A stretch of 48,780 nt of DNA from an uncultured Lachnospiraceae bacterium (GTDB lineage: Bacteria; Bacillota; Clostridia; Lachnospirales; Lachnospiraceae): NCBI GenBank assembly GCA_949740535.1, contig CATJHO010000092.1:1-48780 (forward strand). The letters run 5' to 3'. The notes under the pieces are model-generated. The model worked only from the letters and a program-made list of their open reading frames with translations, was not told where the DNA came from and ran no database searches. Positions 1 through 10,361 of this stretch are shown here, piece after piece; position 1 is the first letter of the stretch, and every line of letters begins with the position of its first letter. A program made the position numbers and the translations under genes.

Positions 1-2251
<2,251 letters not shown>

Positions 2252-2346
2252 ATACATCCCTCCTTTCTTTCATTTACCCATTTTCCGGGGCATAGCGGTA
2301 TACCCGCAGGGTATTTCTTTCATTCATCCACTTTTCTGAAATTTTC

Positions 2347-2655
2347 TTATACCAGTCCGGAAGTTACGGCTTCTATTGCTTTCGCTTCCTCCTGCGCCGC
2401 AAGAGCTTTCAACGCATCAGCTTCTTTTTTTGCTTCTGCAACGGCCTCTTTCAAAATCCGCTCTCCATCTTCCTTCGCCTTCTGCATCCGCTGGGAGCTC
2501 TGTTCTTTGGCCTTTGCTGCCGCCTGCTCTCTGATTGTCCCGGCCTCTTCCTTTGCCTGGCTGATCAGATTTTCGCTCTGCTCCTGTGCATCTCTCAGGA
2601 TCGCCTCCGCTTTAGCCTCTGCTTCTTTCACAGCCTGAACTGCTTCCTGAACCAC
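2347..2655 (-). CDS. V-type ATPase coiled-coil stalk subunit (G/H family)
   Basis: 102-residue protein that is almost entirely Ala/Glu/Lys/Gln-rich helix (VKEAEAKAEAILRDAQEQ and similar heptads). It has the size, composition and operon position of the peripheral-stalk subunit G/H of V/A-type ATPases, which pairs with subunit E to hold the catalytic head. The start is a GTG: the AGGTGG box lies about 7 bases upstream and no ATG is present at the N-terminus. It is the first gene of the ATPase operon, with a good promoter at 2716-2744 just upstream. Family assignment rests on composition and context because stalk subunits have little sequence signature. Confidence 0.8.
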   Translation of the reverse strand: MVQEAVQAVKEAEAKAEAILRDAQEQSENLISQAKEEAGTIREQAAAKAKEQSSQRMQKAKEDGERILKEAVAEAKKEADALKALAAQEEAKAIEAVTSGLV

Positions 2656-2715
2656 TCAATCACCACCTGTTCTTTGCATTAATGTAAAAAATTGCTGTTG
2701 CACATATACGACTAA

Positions 2716-2744
2716 ATATTAACACTTCTTATAAATCAAGTCAA
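2716..2744 (-). promoter_or_regulatory. Sigma-A promoter of the V-ATPase operon
   Basis: On the minus strand, TTGACT (2739-2744), a 17-base spacer and TAATAT (2716-2721), about 60 bases upstream of the GTG start of the stalk-subunit gene. Both boxes are one mismatch from consensus. The surrounding stretch is AT-rich and shared with the divergent symporter gene. Confidence 0.75.
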
Positions 2745-2841
2745 TGTACAAATCAACAAACTTGTCTGATTTTTCCCTGTTTTTTACTTGATTTTACAAT
2801 ATTTTTACAACAAAATCCATAATACCAATTTTCATATTTTC

Positions 2842-2871
2842 TTGTACATAAAAGCAAAAATATGATATGAT
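2842..2871 (+). promoter_or_regulatory. Sigma-A promoter of the alanine symporter gene
   Basis: TTGTAC (2842-2847), an 18-base spacer and TATGAT (2866-2871), about 45 bases upstream of the symporter start. An overlapping TATGAT five bases earlier would give a spacer too short for use. Confidence 0.6.
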
Positions 2872-2916
2872 AAAAAACAGCTGATTATTCGGCAATTCTG
2901 GGGAAAGATATGAGGA

Positions 2917-4308
2917 ATGAATGCTATGCTGCAAATAATTACAGACATTAACGGTGCGGTCAATGATTTTGTCTGGGGCATCCCGGCAATGATCTGCATT
3001 ATTGGTGTGGGGCTTTATTTAAGCTGCCGTACCCGTTTTATCCAATTTCGCAAATTCGGTTATACATTTCGTGTGACCATTGGAAAGCTGTTTGCCAAAA
3101 GAGACGCCGCCGAAGGCGCGGTCACTCCTTTTCAGGCTGTATGCACTGCTCTTGCCGCCACGGTTGGAACCGGAAATATTGCCGGAGTAGCCGGAGCCAT
3201 TGCAATCGGCGGTCCCGGAGCTGTATTCTGGATGTGGATTTCTGCTCTCCTTGGTATGTGTACCAAATTTTCGGAAGTTACCCTGGCTGTTCATTTCCGT
3301 GAAAAGAATCAGCACGGCGACTGGGTGGGCGGTCCCATGTACTATATCAAGAACGGACTGGGCCCCCGTTTTAAATGGCTGGCTGTAATCTTTTCCGTCC
3401 TGGGAATTCTTACTGTATTCGGAACCGGAAATGCAACACAGGTAAACACCATTACCACTGCCATCAACACGGCCCTTCTGAATTACAATCTCATTCCTTC
3501 CGATTCGGTTTATATGGTCAATCTCATCATCGGCGTTGTGATTATGATTCTGGTTGCCATGATTCTTTTGGGCGGCATCAAGCGCATCGGACGCGTTACT
3601 GAGCGTCTGGTTCCATTTATGGCTGTATTTTATATAATTCTGGCCGTCGGGGTCATTATTGTACATATCGAAAATGTTCCCGCTGTATTTTCTTCTATTT
3701 TCCAGGGAGCCTTCTCTCCCTCAGCTGTCACAGGCGGCGCTGTCGGCACCATGTTCTTAAGTCTGAAGAACGGTGTTTCCAGGGGTATTTTCTCCAACGA
3801 AGCCGGCCTTGGTACCGGTTCGATTGCCCATGCGGCAGCAGATACAAAGGATCCCATAAAACAGGGGTACTTCGGTATCTTTGAAGTATTTACAGATACC
3901 ATCATTATCTGTACAACTACCGCCCTTGTGATCCTTTGCAGTGGTGTGCCGGTAGGTTACGGCGCAGCTGCCGGTGCGGAACTGACCATCAGTGGGTTTA
4001 CTGCTACCTACGGAAACTGGGTGTCTATTTTTACAGCTGTGGCTCTGTGCTGTTTTGCCTTCTCTACCATTCTGGGCTGGGGACTTTACGGAACACGGTG
4101 TATTGAATTTCTCTTTGGATCCAGAGCCAACAAACCTTTTATGCTGGTTTACTCAGCTGTGGCAATTCTGGGAGCCACTGTGAATCTGGGACTGCTCTGG
4201 AGTATTGCTGATACCTTTAACGGATTGATGTCCATCCCCAACCTGGCCGCTCTCTTTCTGTTAGGCGGAACCATGGTGAAGCTGGTAAAAGAAGCTGACA
4301 AAAAATAG
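2917..4308 (+). CDS. Sodium:alanine symporter family protein (AGCS)
   Basis: Integral membrane transporter that imports alanine or glycine with Na+ (or H+). 463 residues and about eleven hydrophobic segments, the usual length for the family. Diagnostic stretches are ATVGTGNIAGVAGAIAIGGP near residues 80-105 and GGPMYYIKNGLG near residue 140, plus EAGLGTGSIAHAAA near residue 295. The ATG at 2917 sits directly on a GAGG box; a second ATG at 2926 is about 10 bases from that box and may be the true start. The gene stands alone, with its own promoter and a hairpin after its stop codon. Substrate preference between alanine and glycine cannot be told from the sequence. Confidence 0.93.
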   Translation: MNAMLQIITDINGAVNDFVWGIPAMICIIGVGLYLSCRTRFIQFRKFGYTFRVTIGKLFAKRDAAEGAVTPFQAVCTALAATVGTGNIAGVAGAIAIGGPGAVFWMWISALLGMCTKFSEVTLAVHFREKNQHGDWVGGPMYYIKNGLGPRFKWLAVIFSVLGILTVFGTGNATQVNTITTAINTALLNYNLIPSDSVYMVNLIIGVVIMILVAMILLGGIKRIGRVTERLVPFMAVFYIILAVGVIIVHIENVPAVFSSIFQGAFSPSAVTGGAVGTMFLSLKNGVSRGIFSNEAGLGTGSIAHAAADTKDPIKQGYFGIFEVFTDTIIICTTTALVILCSGVPVGYGAAAGAELTISGFTATYGNWVSIFTAVALCCFAFSTILGWGLYGTRCIEFLFGSRANKPFMLVYSAVAILGATVNLGLLWSIADTFNGLMSIPNLAALFLLGGTMVKLVKEADKK

Positions 4309-4341
4309 GTTATTATATTCAAAATCTTTGAAGCATAAAAT

Positions 4342-4397
4342 AAGCCACAGTATTACAGCAGCACTCAGAAAGAGTCTTCTGTATATTGTGGCTTTTA
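4342..4397 (+). terminator. Hairpin terminator after the symporter gene
   Basis: AAGCCAC (4342-4348) pairs with GTGGCTT (4388-4394), and the stem continues inward with CAGTATTACAG against CTGTATATTG with mismatches. A short T run follows. The T run is weak, so termination may be incomplete. The remaining 4400-4540 shows nothing I can name. Confidence 0.6.
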
Positions 4398-4540
4398 TAG
4401 AAGCGTAAAGCGCCGCCAATGTCACTCACATTCGTGCAGGCGTCCATAAACTCAAATGTATATCTGCCTGTTTTAGTCGAAAATTACGCATCAAGATAAC
4501 TTTTTTTCAACAAGATGTTGTGGAAGAATGTAAAAAGCCC

Positions 4541-4568
4541 TTGCTTTTCTTTTATAAAGTAGTAAAAT
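4541..4568 (+). promoter_or_regulatory. Promoter of the tRNA-Ala/tRNA-Val pair
   Basis: TTGCTT (4541-4546), a 16-base spacer and TAAAAT (4563-4568), 44 bases before the first base of tRNA-Ala. No other promoter-like pair is seen before tRNA-Val, so both tRNAs are probably made from one transcript. Confidence 0.5.
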
Positions 4569-4612
4569 AGATTTTACAGACAGGTTTTCTATTTAATGGT
4601 GATTCATTGAAC

Positions 4613-4685
4613 GGGCTCGTGGCTCAGCTGGGAGAGCGCCGCGTTCGCAACGCGGAGGCCGAGGGTTCGAATCCCTTCGGGTCCA
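4613..4685 (+). tRNA. tRNA-Ala (anticodon CGC)
   Basis: 73-nt cloverleaf. The acceptor arm GGGCTCG pairs with CGGGTCC and includes the G3-U70 wobble that identifies alanine tRNAs. The anticodon stem CCGCG/CGCGG encloses TTCGCAA, with anticodon CGC at 4646-4648 reading GCG. The T arm is GAGGG-TTCGAAT-CCCTT. The discriminator base is A and the CCA end is not encoded. Confidence 0.96.
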
Positions 4686-4784
4686 TTACATACGGACAGA
4701 ACTCTGCTTCCTCTGCAGATAGTCTTTCCAGTATTTACACCAGGAATGAAGCCGCATAGGACGGCGGATCTTTTGGTGCATATC

Positions 4785-4858
4785 GGAAGCATAGCTCAGC
4801 TGGGATGAGCGTTCGCCTCACACGCGAGAGGTCATGGGTTCGAGCCCCATTGCTTCCA
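4785..4858 (+). tRNA. tRNA-Val (anticodon CAC)
   Basis: 74-nt cloverleaf. The acceptor GGAAGCA pairs perfectly with TGCTTCC and the discriminator is A. The anticodon loop CTCACAC holds CAC at 4819-4821, reading GTG. The T arm is ATGGG-TTCGAGC-CCCAT. CCA is not encoded. It lies 99 bases after tRNA-Ala. Confidence 0.95.
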
Positions 4859-4869
4859 TCACATACATC

Positions 4870-4905
4870 CTGAATCCGCCGCGTGTCCCGGCACGGCGGA
4901 TTCAG
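4870..4905 (+). terminator. Strong GC hairpin after tRNA-Val
   Basis: Perfect 12-bp stem, CTGAATCCGCCG (4870-4881) with CGGCGGATTCAG (4894-4905), and a 12-base loop. It lies 11 bases past the tRNA-Val end and is followed by only four A residues, so it may be a processing or stability hairpin rather than a full intrinsic terminator. The true terminator follows immediately. Confidence 0.6.
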
Positions 4906-4906
4906 C

Positions 4907-4944
4907 AAAAAGATCCACATCCGTTTTAAACGGTGGATCTTTTT
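4907..4944. terminator. Bidirectional terminator between the tRNAs and larC
   Basis: AAAAAGATCCAC (4907-4918) pairs with GTGGATCTTTTT (4933-4944), with an extra CCG/CGG pair inside. A T run follows on the plus strand and a T run (AAAAA on plus) on the minus strand. It serves both the tRNA transcript and the GDP-fucose/lar operon, whose last stop codon is at 4975. Confidence 0.85.
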
Positions 4945-4974
4945 TTATGACAGAGTCATTTATGCTGCTCTTTT

Positions 4975-6267
4975 TCAACGAATCTGAAGCTGTTCTTTGA
5001 TCTTCTGGTACATCTCCCTGTAAGCCATCCCCTGTTCCCTGGCAAGAGCTTTCACACTCTCATACTCCGGGTAACGCATTTCTTCCCCGTCAAACCGGCA
5101 TACTTTCACCTTTGCAGTTCCATAAGGAGTCGCAGTCTCCTCTATCTGCCGCTCCAGAACCTCCCGCTGTACCCGATAGCGCCGCACGCCGATCGTCGTG
5201 GTCTCCCGGAAAAGAATGCCATCCATTTCCCGTATCTGGTCTTCATCGCAGAGCACAGAAAGCCGATAGGCCGGCCTGTTCTTTTTCATATAGATGGGTG
5301 TAAAAAACACATCTCTGGCTCCAGCTTCCAGAAGACTCTCCATGCAGTAACCCATCATCTCTCCCGTGCAGTCATCGATATTGCTCTCCAGCATCCAGAG
5401 CTCTCCTTGGGGCTCCTCCTCTATCAACATGGCCCGCAGAATATTGGCTCTGGGAAAATCTTTCTTTCCGGCCCCTAAGCCAATCCGCTCTATGCGGAAC
5501 TTCTCTGGCTTCTCTCCTTCTGATAATGCTGCGATAGCAGCGCCTGTGGGCGTTACCATTTCTCCCCGCTGCCCTGTCTGCTTTAAGGTCAGTCTGTGAT
5601 CCGCCGCGATCTGAAGAACTGCAGGAACCGGCACCGGCAGAATTCCATGCTGGCAGTGTACATGTCCCTGTCCTTCCCAGATATCAGAAACTACAACCCT
5701 GTCTATCCCAAGCTCTTCCATACAAGCTGCAACAGACACAATATCCACAATGGAATCCACCGCCCCCACCTCATGGAAGTGGACTTTCTCTGCCGGACGG
5801 CCATGGACCTTTCCTTCCGCAGCAGACACAATCCGGAATATCTTCTTAGACAGCTCCAAAACGCCTGGCTTTAAACCTGCTCCATCCAGAATCTTCTCAA
5901 TATCTTTCCAGGTGCGGTGTTCATGCGTATGTATGTATTCTCCATGGGCATGGCGCTGGTTTTCCCCACAGGCATGTACCATTCCTCTCTGCTCCCTGTC
6001 TATGCTGCTTTCACATTCATGGCTGTGTACAGGTCCCTCACCCTTATCACATGGCGCCTCTTCTTCAAGAATCACATGAAAGTCACAGGCATCCAGCCCG
6101 GATTTCTGTACCCGGCCAATCCGGATCTCATACCCGCCCAGCGCAAGCCGGCCCAGGGTCCGACGGAGATTCTCTTCTGTGGCTCCCAGATCCAGGAGCG
6201 CTGCCACTGTCATATCCCCGCTGATCCCGGAACAGCATTCCAGATATAAAGTCTTATGCTTCTGCAT
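4975..6267 (-). CDS. larC: Nickel-pincer cofactor biosynthesis protein LarC
   Basis: CTP-dependent nickel insertase that performs the last step of nickel-pincer nucleotide (NPN) synthesis, the cofactor of lactate racemase and related 2-hydroxyacid racemases/epimerases. 430 residues beginning MQKHKTLYLECCSGISGDMT, with the family CSGISGDM motif. A His-rich insert follows at about residues 80-125 (HSHE, HAHGEYIHTHEH), typical of LarC, and then KVHFHEVGAVDSIVDIV. The C-terminal half (LESNIDDCTGEMMGYCME onward) is in the same frame. The two LarC domains are therefore one uninterrupted gene, unlike the Lactobacillus plantarum gene, where a programmed frameshift joins two frames. The start at 6267 has AGGGGG 7 bases upstream and overlaps larB by 14 bases. 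larE, the sulfur-insertion gene, is not in the window. Confidence 0.93.
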   Translation of the reverse strand: MQKHKTLYLECCSGISGDMTVAALLDLGATEENLRRTLGRLALGGYEIRIGRVQKSGLDACDFHVILEEEAPCDKGEGPVHSHECESSIDREQRGMVHACGENQRHAHGEYIHTHEHRTWKDIEKILDGAGLKPGVLELSKKIFRIVSAAEGKVHGRPAEKVHFHEVGAVDSIVDIVSVAACMEELGIDRVVVSDIWEGQGHVHCQHGILPVPVPAVLQIAADHRLTLKQTGQRGEMVTPTGAAIAALSEGEKPEKFRIERIGLGAGKKDFPRANILRAMLIEEEPQGELWMLESNIDDCTGEMMGYCMESLLEAGARDVFFTPIYMKKNRPAYRLSVLCDEDQIREMDGILFRETTTIGVRRYRVQREVLERQIEETATPYGTAKVKVCRFDGEEMRYPEYESVKALAREQGMAYREMYQKIKEQLQIR

Positions 6268-7036
6268 TCTGTTCCCCCTGTTCTGCATCAAAGTTCCGAA
6301 CCGCCAGGCGGTTTATCTGAGTGGCTACATAAGCCGCTCCATAGCCGTTATCAATATTTACCACCGTAATGCCGTTGGCACAGGAGTTCAGCATGGTCAA
6401 AAGGGCGGAAAGCCCCTGGAAGCTGGCCCCATAACCTACGGAGGTGGGCACTGCAATTACCGGCACATCCACAAGCCCCGCCACAACGCCTGCCAGAGCA
6501 CCTTCCATACCTGCCGCCGCAATCACACAGCTTGCCCCCTCAAAGACCTTCATGTTGGAGAGCAGGCGGTGGATTCCCGCCACGCCCACATCAAAAAGCC
6601 GTTCCACCCGCGTGCCGAAGAATTCTGCAGTCTGAACCGCCTCCTCTGCCGTGGGAATGTCAGCCGTCCCGCCTGTACATACAACAATCTTCCCGATTTG
6701 TTCTTTTTTCCTCTTCTCTACTTTCAGAACTCTGGAAACGGGATCATACACAGCATCCCTCACGGCGTCCTTCACAGCCTCATACTGTTCCTGGGAAGCT
6801 CTTGTCCCCAGCACATCAATTCCTTCCTCTGCAAAGGTCTGGTAAATCTTCACCAAATGCCCTGTTGCTTTCCCGCTGCAGTAAACCACCTCTTCAAAAC
6901 CCTGGCGGAGCTTTCGGTGATGATCCAGCTTGGCAAATCCCAGGTCTTCGTAGGGAAGGTTTTTCAACTGCTGTCCGGCTTCCTCAATGCTGATGCTTCC
7001 TTCCTTCACCCGGCTTAACAGTTCTGTCACGTCCAT
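6254..7036 (-). CDS. larB: Nickel-pincer cofactor biosynthesis protein LarB
   Basis: Carboxylates and hydrolyses nicotinic acid adenine dinucleotide to start NPN cofactor synthesis. 260 residues. A small N-terminal helical part (MDVTELLSRVKEGSISIEEA) is followed by a C-terminal PurE/AIR-carboxylase-like domain with VVCTGGTADIPTAEEA, GVAGIHRLL, AAGMEGALAGVVAGL and PVIAVPTSVGYGASFQG. The Cys in NSCANGITVVNIDNGYGAA is at the position where the family uses a Cys to bind the pyridinium ring. I use the ATG at 7036, with GGAG 8 bases upstream; a TTG at 7081 extends the frame but has no box. It lies 28 bases after the phosphohexomutase gene and overlaps larC. Confidence 0.93.
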   Translation of the reverse strand: MDVTELLSRVKEGSISIEEAGQQLKNLPYEDLGFAKLDHHRKLRQGFEEVVYCSGKATGHLVKIYQTFAEEGIDVLGTRASQEQYEAVKDAVRDAVYDPVSRVLKVEKRKKEQIGKIVVCTGGTADIPTAEEAVQTAEFFGTRVERLFDVGVAGIHRLLSNMKVFEGASCVIAAAGMEGALAGVVAGLVDVPVIAVPTSVGYGASFQGLSALLTMLNSCANGITVVNIDNGYGAAYVATQINRLAVRNFDAEQGEQNAEA

Positions 7037-7064
7037 GGCCCCATCTCCGTCCTTTTTGACTTCA

Positions 7065-8555
7065 TTAAATCTTTTTCTCAATATACACTTTGATCTTAGG
7101 TTCTGTTCCCGAAGGACGGATTACCATCTCAGATCCATCCTCAGTCCAAACCTTCACCACATCAGACTTGGGCAGGCCGTCCACGCCGTCCCGATAGTCT
7201 TTATAGCGGACCACCTTAGACCCCTGCATTTTCATATCCGGTTTCTCCGCCAGACCTTTGCGGATCAGCTGCATACGCCGTTCCGCCTCTTCACCCTCAA
7301 AGGTATAATTTTTCAGTTCTGTCTCATAGCGTCCGTAGGTCTCATACAGCTCTTCCAGCACGTCTAAAAGCGTTTTTCCTATACATTTATAGGTATCGGC
7401 CATCTCACAGATCATCATAGCAGCGCCCACTGCATCCTTATCCCGGACATAGCTCCCGATCAGATAACCACAGCTTTCCTCAAAGCCAAACACAAAACGA
7501 TCTTCCTCGTCCTTCTGTTCCAGAATGCCGATCTGTTCTCCAATATACTTAAATCCCGTAAGTGTGTGAATAACCTCTACACCATAATGTTCCGCAATGC
7601 GATCCGCCATTGCAGTGGTCACGATCGTCTTAATCATAACGGGCTTCTTTGGAAGCGTTCCTGCCTCCTTCCGGCATTTCAGAATATAGTCCAGAAGCAG
7701 AACACCTATCTGGTTTCCGGTTAACTGCCGATACTCCTCTCCCTGCCGCACAGCTGCGCCGATACGGTCACTGTCCGGATCTGTGGCAATCAGCAGATCG
7801 GCATCCAGTTTTTTACAATACGAAATGCCCAGTTCCAGAGCTTCCGGTTCCTCCGGATTCGGACAGGGACAGGTGGGAAAATTTCCATCCGGCTTTGCCT
7901 GTTCCTTCACCAGATGCAGCTCTTTTACTCCAATGAATTTCAAGATACTGCTGACGCAGCTCAGCCCGGCTCCGTGAAGCGGTGTATAAACCACTTTCAG
8001 ATCGGAGGTCAGTTCCTTTTGGGTGCGCTTTTTAATAATCGCCGCAAGGAATGCCTTTATAACTTTATCACTGATATGCTTAATCTCTTCCGTCTCCAGA
8101 AAATATGCAAAGGGCAGATCTTCCTCAGCCTCTTTTGCGTCTGATTTTTCAATATACATCTGAATCGCTGCAACGGCCCCCCCTGTCACCTGACAGCCAT
8201 CCGCCCCATAAACCTTGTAACCATTGTACTCCCTGGGATTATGGCTGGCTGTCACACAGATTCCCGCATCACATTTCAGATAGCGCACCGCAAAGGAAAG
8301 AACCGGTGTGGGCATCAATTTTGGGAAGATATACACCTGGCATCCTTTCAAAGCCAGCACTCTTGCCGTCTCCTGCGCAAACGCTTCTGACTGATTCCGG
8401 CTGTCATAAGCCACCGCCACTTTCGGCTCTTCACTCCGGCTTTTCACATAAGCCGCCACGCCTAAAGTCGCCTCCCGTATAGTTTCCAGATTTAAGTGAT
8501 CCGGGCCCGGACCCATTGTGGCACGCAGGCCTCCTGTTCCAAACTTTAAATTCAT
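7065..8555 (-). CDS. Alpha-D-phosphohexomutase (phosphomannomutase/phosphoglucomutase)
   Basis: Interconverts hexose 6- and 1-phosphates. In this operon the likely job is mannose-6-P to mannose-1-P for GDP-mannose, with glucose as a possible second substrate. Motifs: phosphoserine loop TASHNP (Ser104), metal loop DPDSDR (259-264), sugar-binding loop GFEESCGY, and C-terminal phosphate loop RPSGTEPKIKVY. At 496 residues it starts directly at FGTGGLRA and lacks the roughly 40-residue N-terminal extension of the PgcA/PGM2 type. An in-frame stop lies seven codons upstream, so this short form is genuine in this sequence. The ribosome box GAGG is 9 bases upstream. Its first 125 bases overlap the end of manA in another frame (see finding). 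Confidence 0.88.
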   Translation of the reverse strand: MNLKFGTGGLRATMGPGPDHLNLETIREATLGVAAYVKSRSEEPKVAVAYDSRNQSEAFAQETARVLALKGCQVYIFPKLMPTPVLSFAVRYLKCDAGICVTASHNPREYNGYKVYGADGCQVTGGAVAAIQMYIEKSDAKEAEEDLPFAYFLETEEIKHISDKVIKAFLAAIIKKRTQKELTSDLKVVYTPLHGAGLSCVSSILKFIGVKELHLVKEQAKPDGNFPTCPCPNPEEPEALELGISYCKKLDADLLIATDPDSDRIGAAVRQGEEYRQLTGNQIGVLLLDYILKCRKEAGTLPKKPVMIKTIVTTAMADRIAEHYGVEVIHTLTGFKYIGEQIGILEQKDEEDRFVFGFEESCGYLIGSYVRDKDAVGAAMMICEMADTYKCIGKTLLDVLEELYETYGRYETELKNYTFEGEEAERRMQLIRKGLAEKPDMKMQGSKVVRYKDYRDGVDGLPKSDVVKVWTEDGSEMVIRPSGTEPKIKVYIEKKI

Positions 8556-9384
8556 CCGTTGATACCTCGCTTATAAGTATTTGCAGCCCTCCGGCAAGCC
8601 GGTAGGTTCCCATTCCTTTTGGCAGGAAGATGCTTTCGCCCTTTGAAAGCGTCAAATTTCCCGTCACGCTTTCCAGGCAGCCCTCTCCATCCAAAACGAG
8701 AAGGGACTGAAAGGAATCTTTTACATTTCCTTCCATACATTTCTCTATCTCATAGTATTGTACCACAAAATACGGACATTGCACTAATAAAGTTCTGGAA
8801 TATCCATTTTTCTGCATCCGCTCCCCCATGGGATGGTGTCCGGCCAGGGGCGGGAGAAAGCCCGCCGCCCTTGCTGCCTTCTCAATATGCAGAGGCCGTT
8901 TTTGATGATCTGCATCTTCTCTGTCATAATCGTAGACCCGGTAGGTAATATCCGAGCTTTGCTGGACCTCTGCCACTGTTATTCCTTTTCCTATGGCATG
9001 AATCAGTCCCGCTGGAATATAGAAAACATCTCCCTTTCTTACCGGAACCCTTCTGCAAATTTCCAGAATCGTTCCATTTTGAATCCGTTTGCAAAACTCA
9101 TTCTGCGAGATTCGATGCTTCAGGCCATAGTACAGACAGGCTCCAGGCTCACAGTCCAGGACAAACCACATTTCTGTTTTTCCATTTCCTCCCTCCATCT
9201 CCCAGGCAATCTCATTTCCCGGATGCACCTGGATGGAGAGCGCTTCTCTGGCTGTAATAATTTTAATCAAAAGAGGGATCCCTTCGAATCCCTCATGCTG
9301 CCAGGAGAGCATCCAGTCTTCTCTTCCCCACAGACAGTTTTTCTGTATCGGCGCCAGTTTAACCGGCCTCTTCTCATTTATCAT
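8431..9384 (-). CDS. manA: Mannose-6-phosphate isomerase, type I (class I cupin)
   Basis: Zinc enzyme that converts fructose-6-P to mannose-6-P, the entry step to GDP-mannose and GDP-fucose. 317 residues. Zinc-site motifs are QVHP (52-55), KTEMWFVLD (Glu71 region) and IPAGLIHAIGKG. The start ATG overlaps the fcl stop by four bases (ATGA). The expected end of the protein is near LQILISEV, but the reading frame continues for about 40 codons into the phosphohexomutase gene (tail contains NRRPACHNGSGPG), unlike the family's usual C-terminus. A second isomerase domain may be present in ManC of this operon, so fructose-6-P entry could be duplicated. Confidence 0.88.
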   Translation of the reverse strand: MINEKRPVKLAPIQKNCLWGREDWMLSWQHEGFEGIPLLIKIITAREALSIQVHPGNEIAWEMEGGNGKTEMWFVLDCEPGACLYYGLKHRISQNEFCKRIQNGTILEICRRVPVRKGDVFYIPAGLIHAIGKGITVAEVQQSSDITYRVYDYDREDADHQKRPLHIEKAARAAGFLPPLAGHHPMGERMQKNGYSRTLLVQCPYFVVQYYEIEKCMEGNVKDSFQSLLVLDGEGCLESVTGNLTLSKGESIFLPKGMGTYRLAGGLQILISEVSTDEFKVWNRRPACHNGSGPGSLKSGNYTGGDFRRGGLCEKPE

Positions 9385-10361
9385 TTTCTGAATGCTCCTG
9401 CTTCGTATTGTTCACAGAACCAGGCATACGTCTGACGGATACCGGATTCCAAATCGATCTTCGGCCGCCAGCCTGTCTGGAATATCCGGCTGATGTCGGT
9501 CAGCTTTCGGAGTGTCCCATCTGGTTTCGCAGGATCCAGCCGGATCTCCCCTTCGTATCCCACAACCTTCTTTACCAGCTCTGCCAGCTCCCGGATCGAG
9601 ATTTCCTGTCCGGATCCCACATTGAAAAAATCATTCCCTTCATAGTGATCCAGCAGATACAGACAGGCATGGGCCAGATCATCCACATTCAAAAATTCCC
9701 GCAGGGGTTTTCCACTCCCCCACACCGTCACACTCGGCGCCCCCTGTGCTTTGGCTTCGTGGAACTTTCGGATAAGTGCCGGAAGCACATGGGAATTTTC
9801 CAGCGCAAAATTGTCATTTATCCCATACAGATTACAGGGCATCACACTGATATACTGTGTGTGGTACTGGCGGTTATAAAACTCACACATTTTCAGACCT
9901 GCAATTTTGGCCAGAGCGTAAGCTTCATTGGTCTTTTCCAGATATCCGGAAAGCAGATATTCTTCCCGGATCGGCTGAGGGCATTCTCTGGGATATATGC
10001 AGGAGCTTCCCAGAAACAATAACTTTTGTACACCATTTTGATAAGATGCATCTATCACATTACAGGTTATCTGTAGATTTTTCATGATAAAGTCCGCAGG
10101 ATACGAGTCATTGGCGTGAATTCCGCCAACCTTGGCCGCTGCCAGTATCACATAGTCCGGTCTCTCTTCCTTAAAAAAAGCTTCCGTTTCTGCCTGTCTG
10201 GTCAGATCCAGTTCTTTATGGCTTTGAGTAACAATATCTGCAAATCCTGCCTTCTTAAGACATCGTACCATCGCCGCCCCCACAAGGCCGCCATGGCCAG
10301 CCACATATATTTTTTTCTTTCTGTCCAGCGCTCTGCCTTTCATTCCCTTCTCATCCCTCAT
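9381..10361 (-). CDS. fcl: GDP-L-fucose synthase
   Basis: NADPH-dependent 3,5-epimerase/4-reductase that makes GDP-L-fucose from GDP-4-keto-6-deoxymannose, the product of the neighbouring gmd. About 326 residues, an extended short-chain dehydrogenase with N-terminal Rossmann motif [35 protein letters not shown] and the catalytic YALAK (YxxxK). It also has [20 protein letters not shown], a family hallmark. The start at 10361 overlaps the gmd stop as ATGA. An ATG six codons further in (10343), with GAGGG about 11 bases upstream, is an alternative. Its stop overlaps the manA start. Confidence 0.95.
   Translation of the reverse strand: MRDEKGMKGRALDRKKKIYVAGHGGLVGAAMVRCLKKAGFADIVTQSHKELDLTRQAETEAFFKEERPDYVILAAAKVGGIHANDSYPADFIMKNLQITCNVIDASYQNGVQKLLFLGSSCIYPRECPQPIREEYLLSGYLEKTNEAYALAKIAGLKMCEFYNRQYHTQYISVMPCNLYGINDNFALENSHVLPALIRKFHEAKAQGAPSVTVWGSGKPLREFLNVDDLAHACLYLLDHYEGNDFFNVGSGQEISIRELAELVKKVVGYEGEIRLDPAKPDGTLRKLTDISRIFQTGWRPKIDLESGIRQTYAWFCEQYEAGAFRK

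Noticed and set aside
3019-3666. Long minus-strand open frame inside the symporter gene
   Set aside because: It is a shadow of the symporter reading frame with no ribosome box or family resemblance. Many similar antisense frames across the window were left out for the same reason.
4975-6267. Possible programmed frameshift in larC
   Set aside because: The N- and C-terminal parts are in one continuous frame here; no slippery break is needed.
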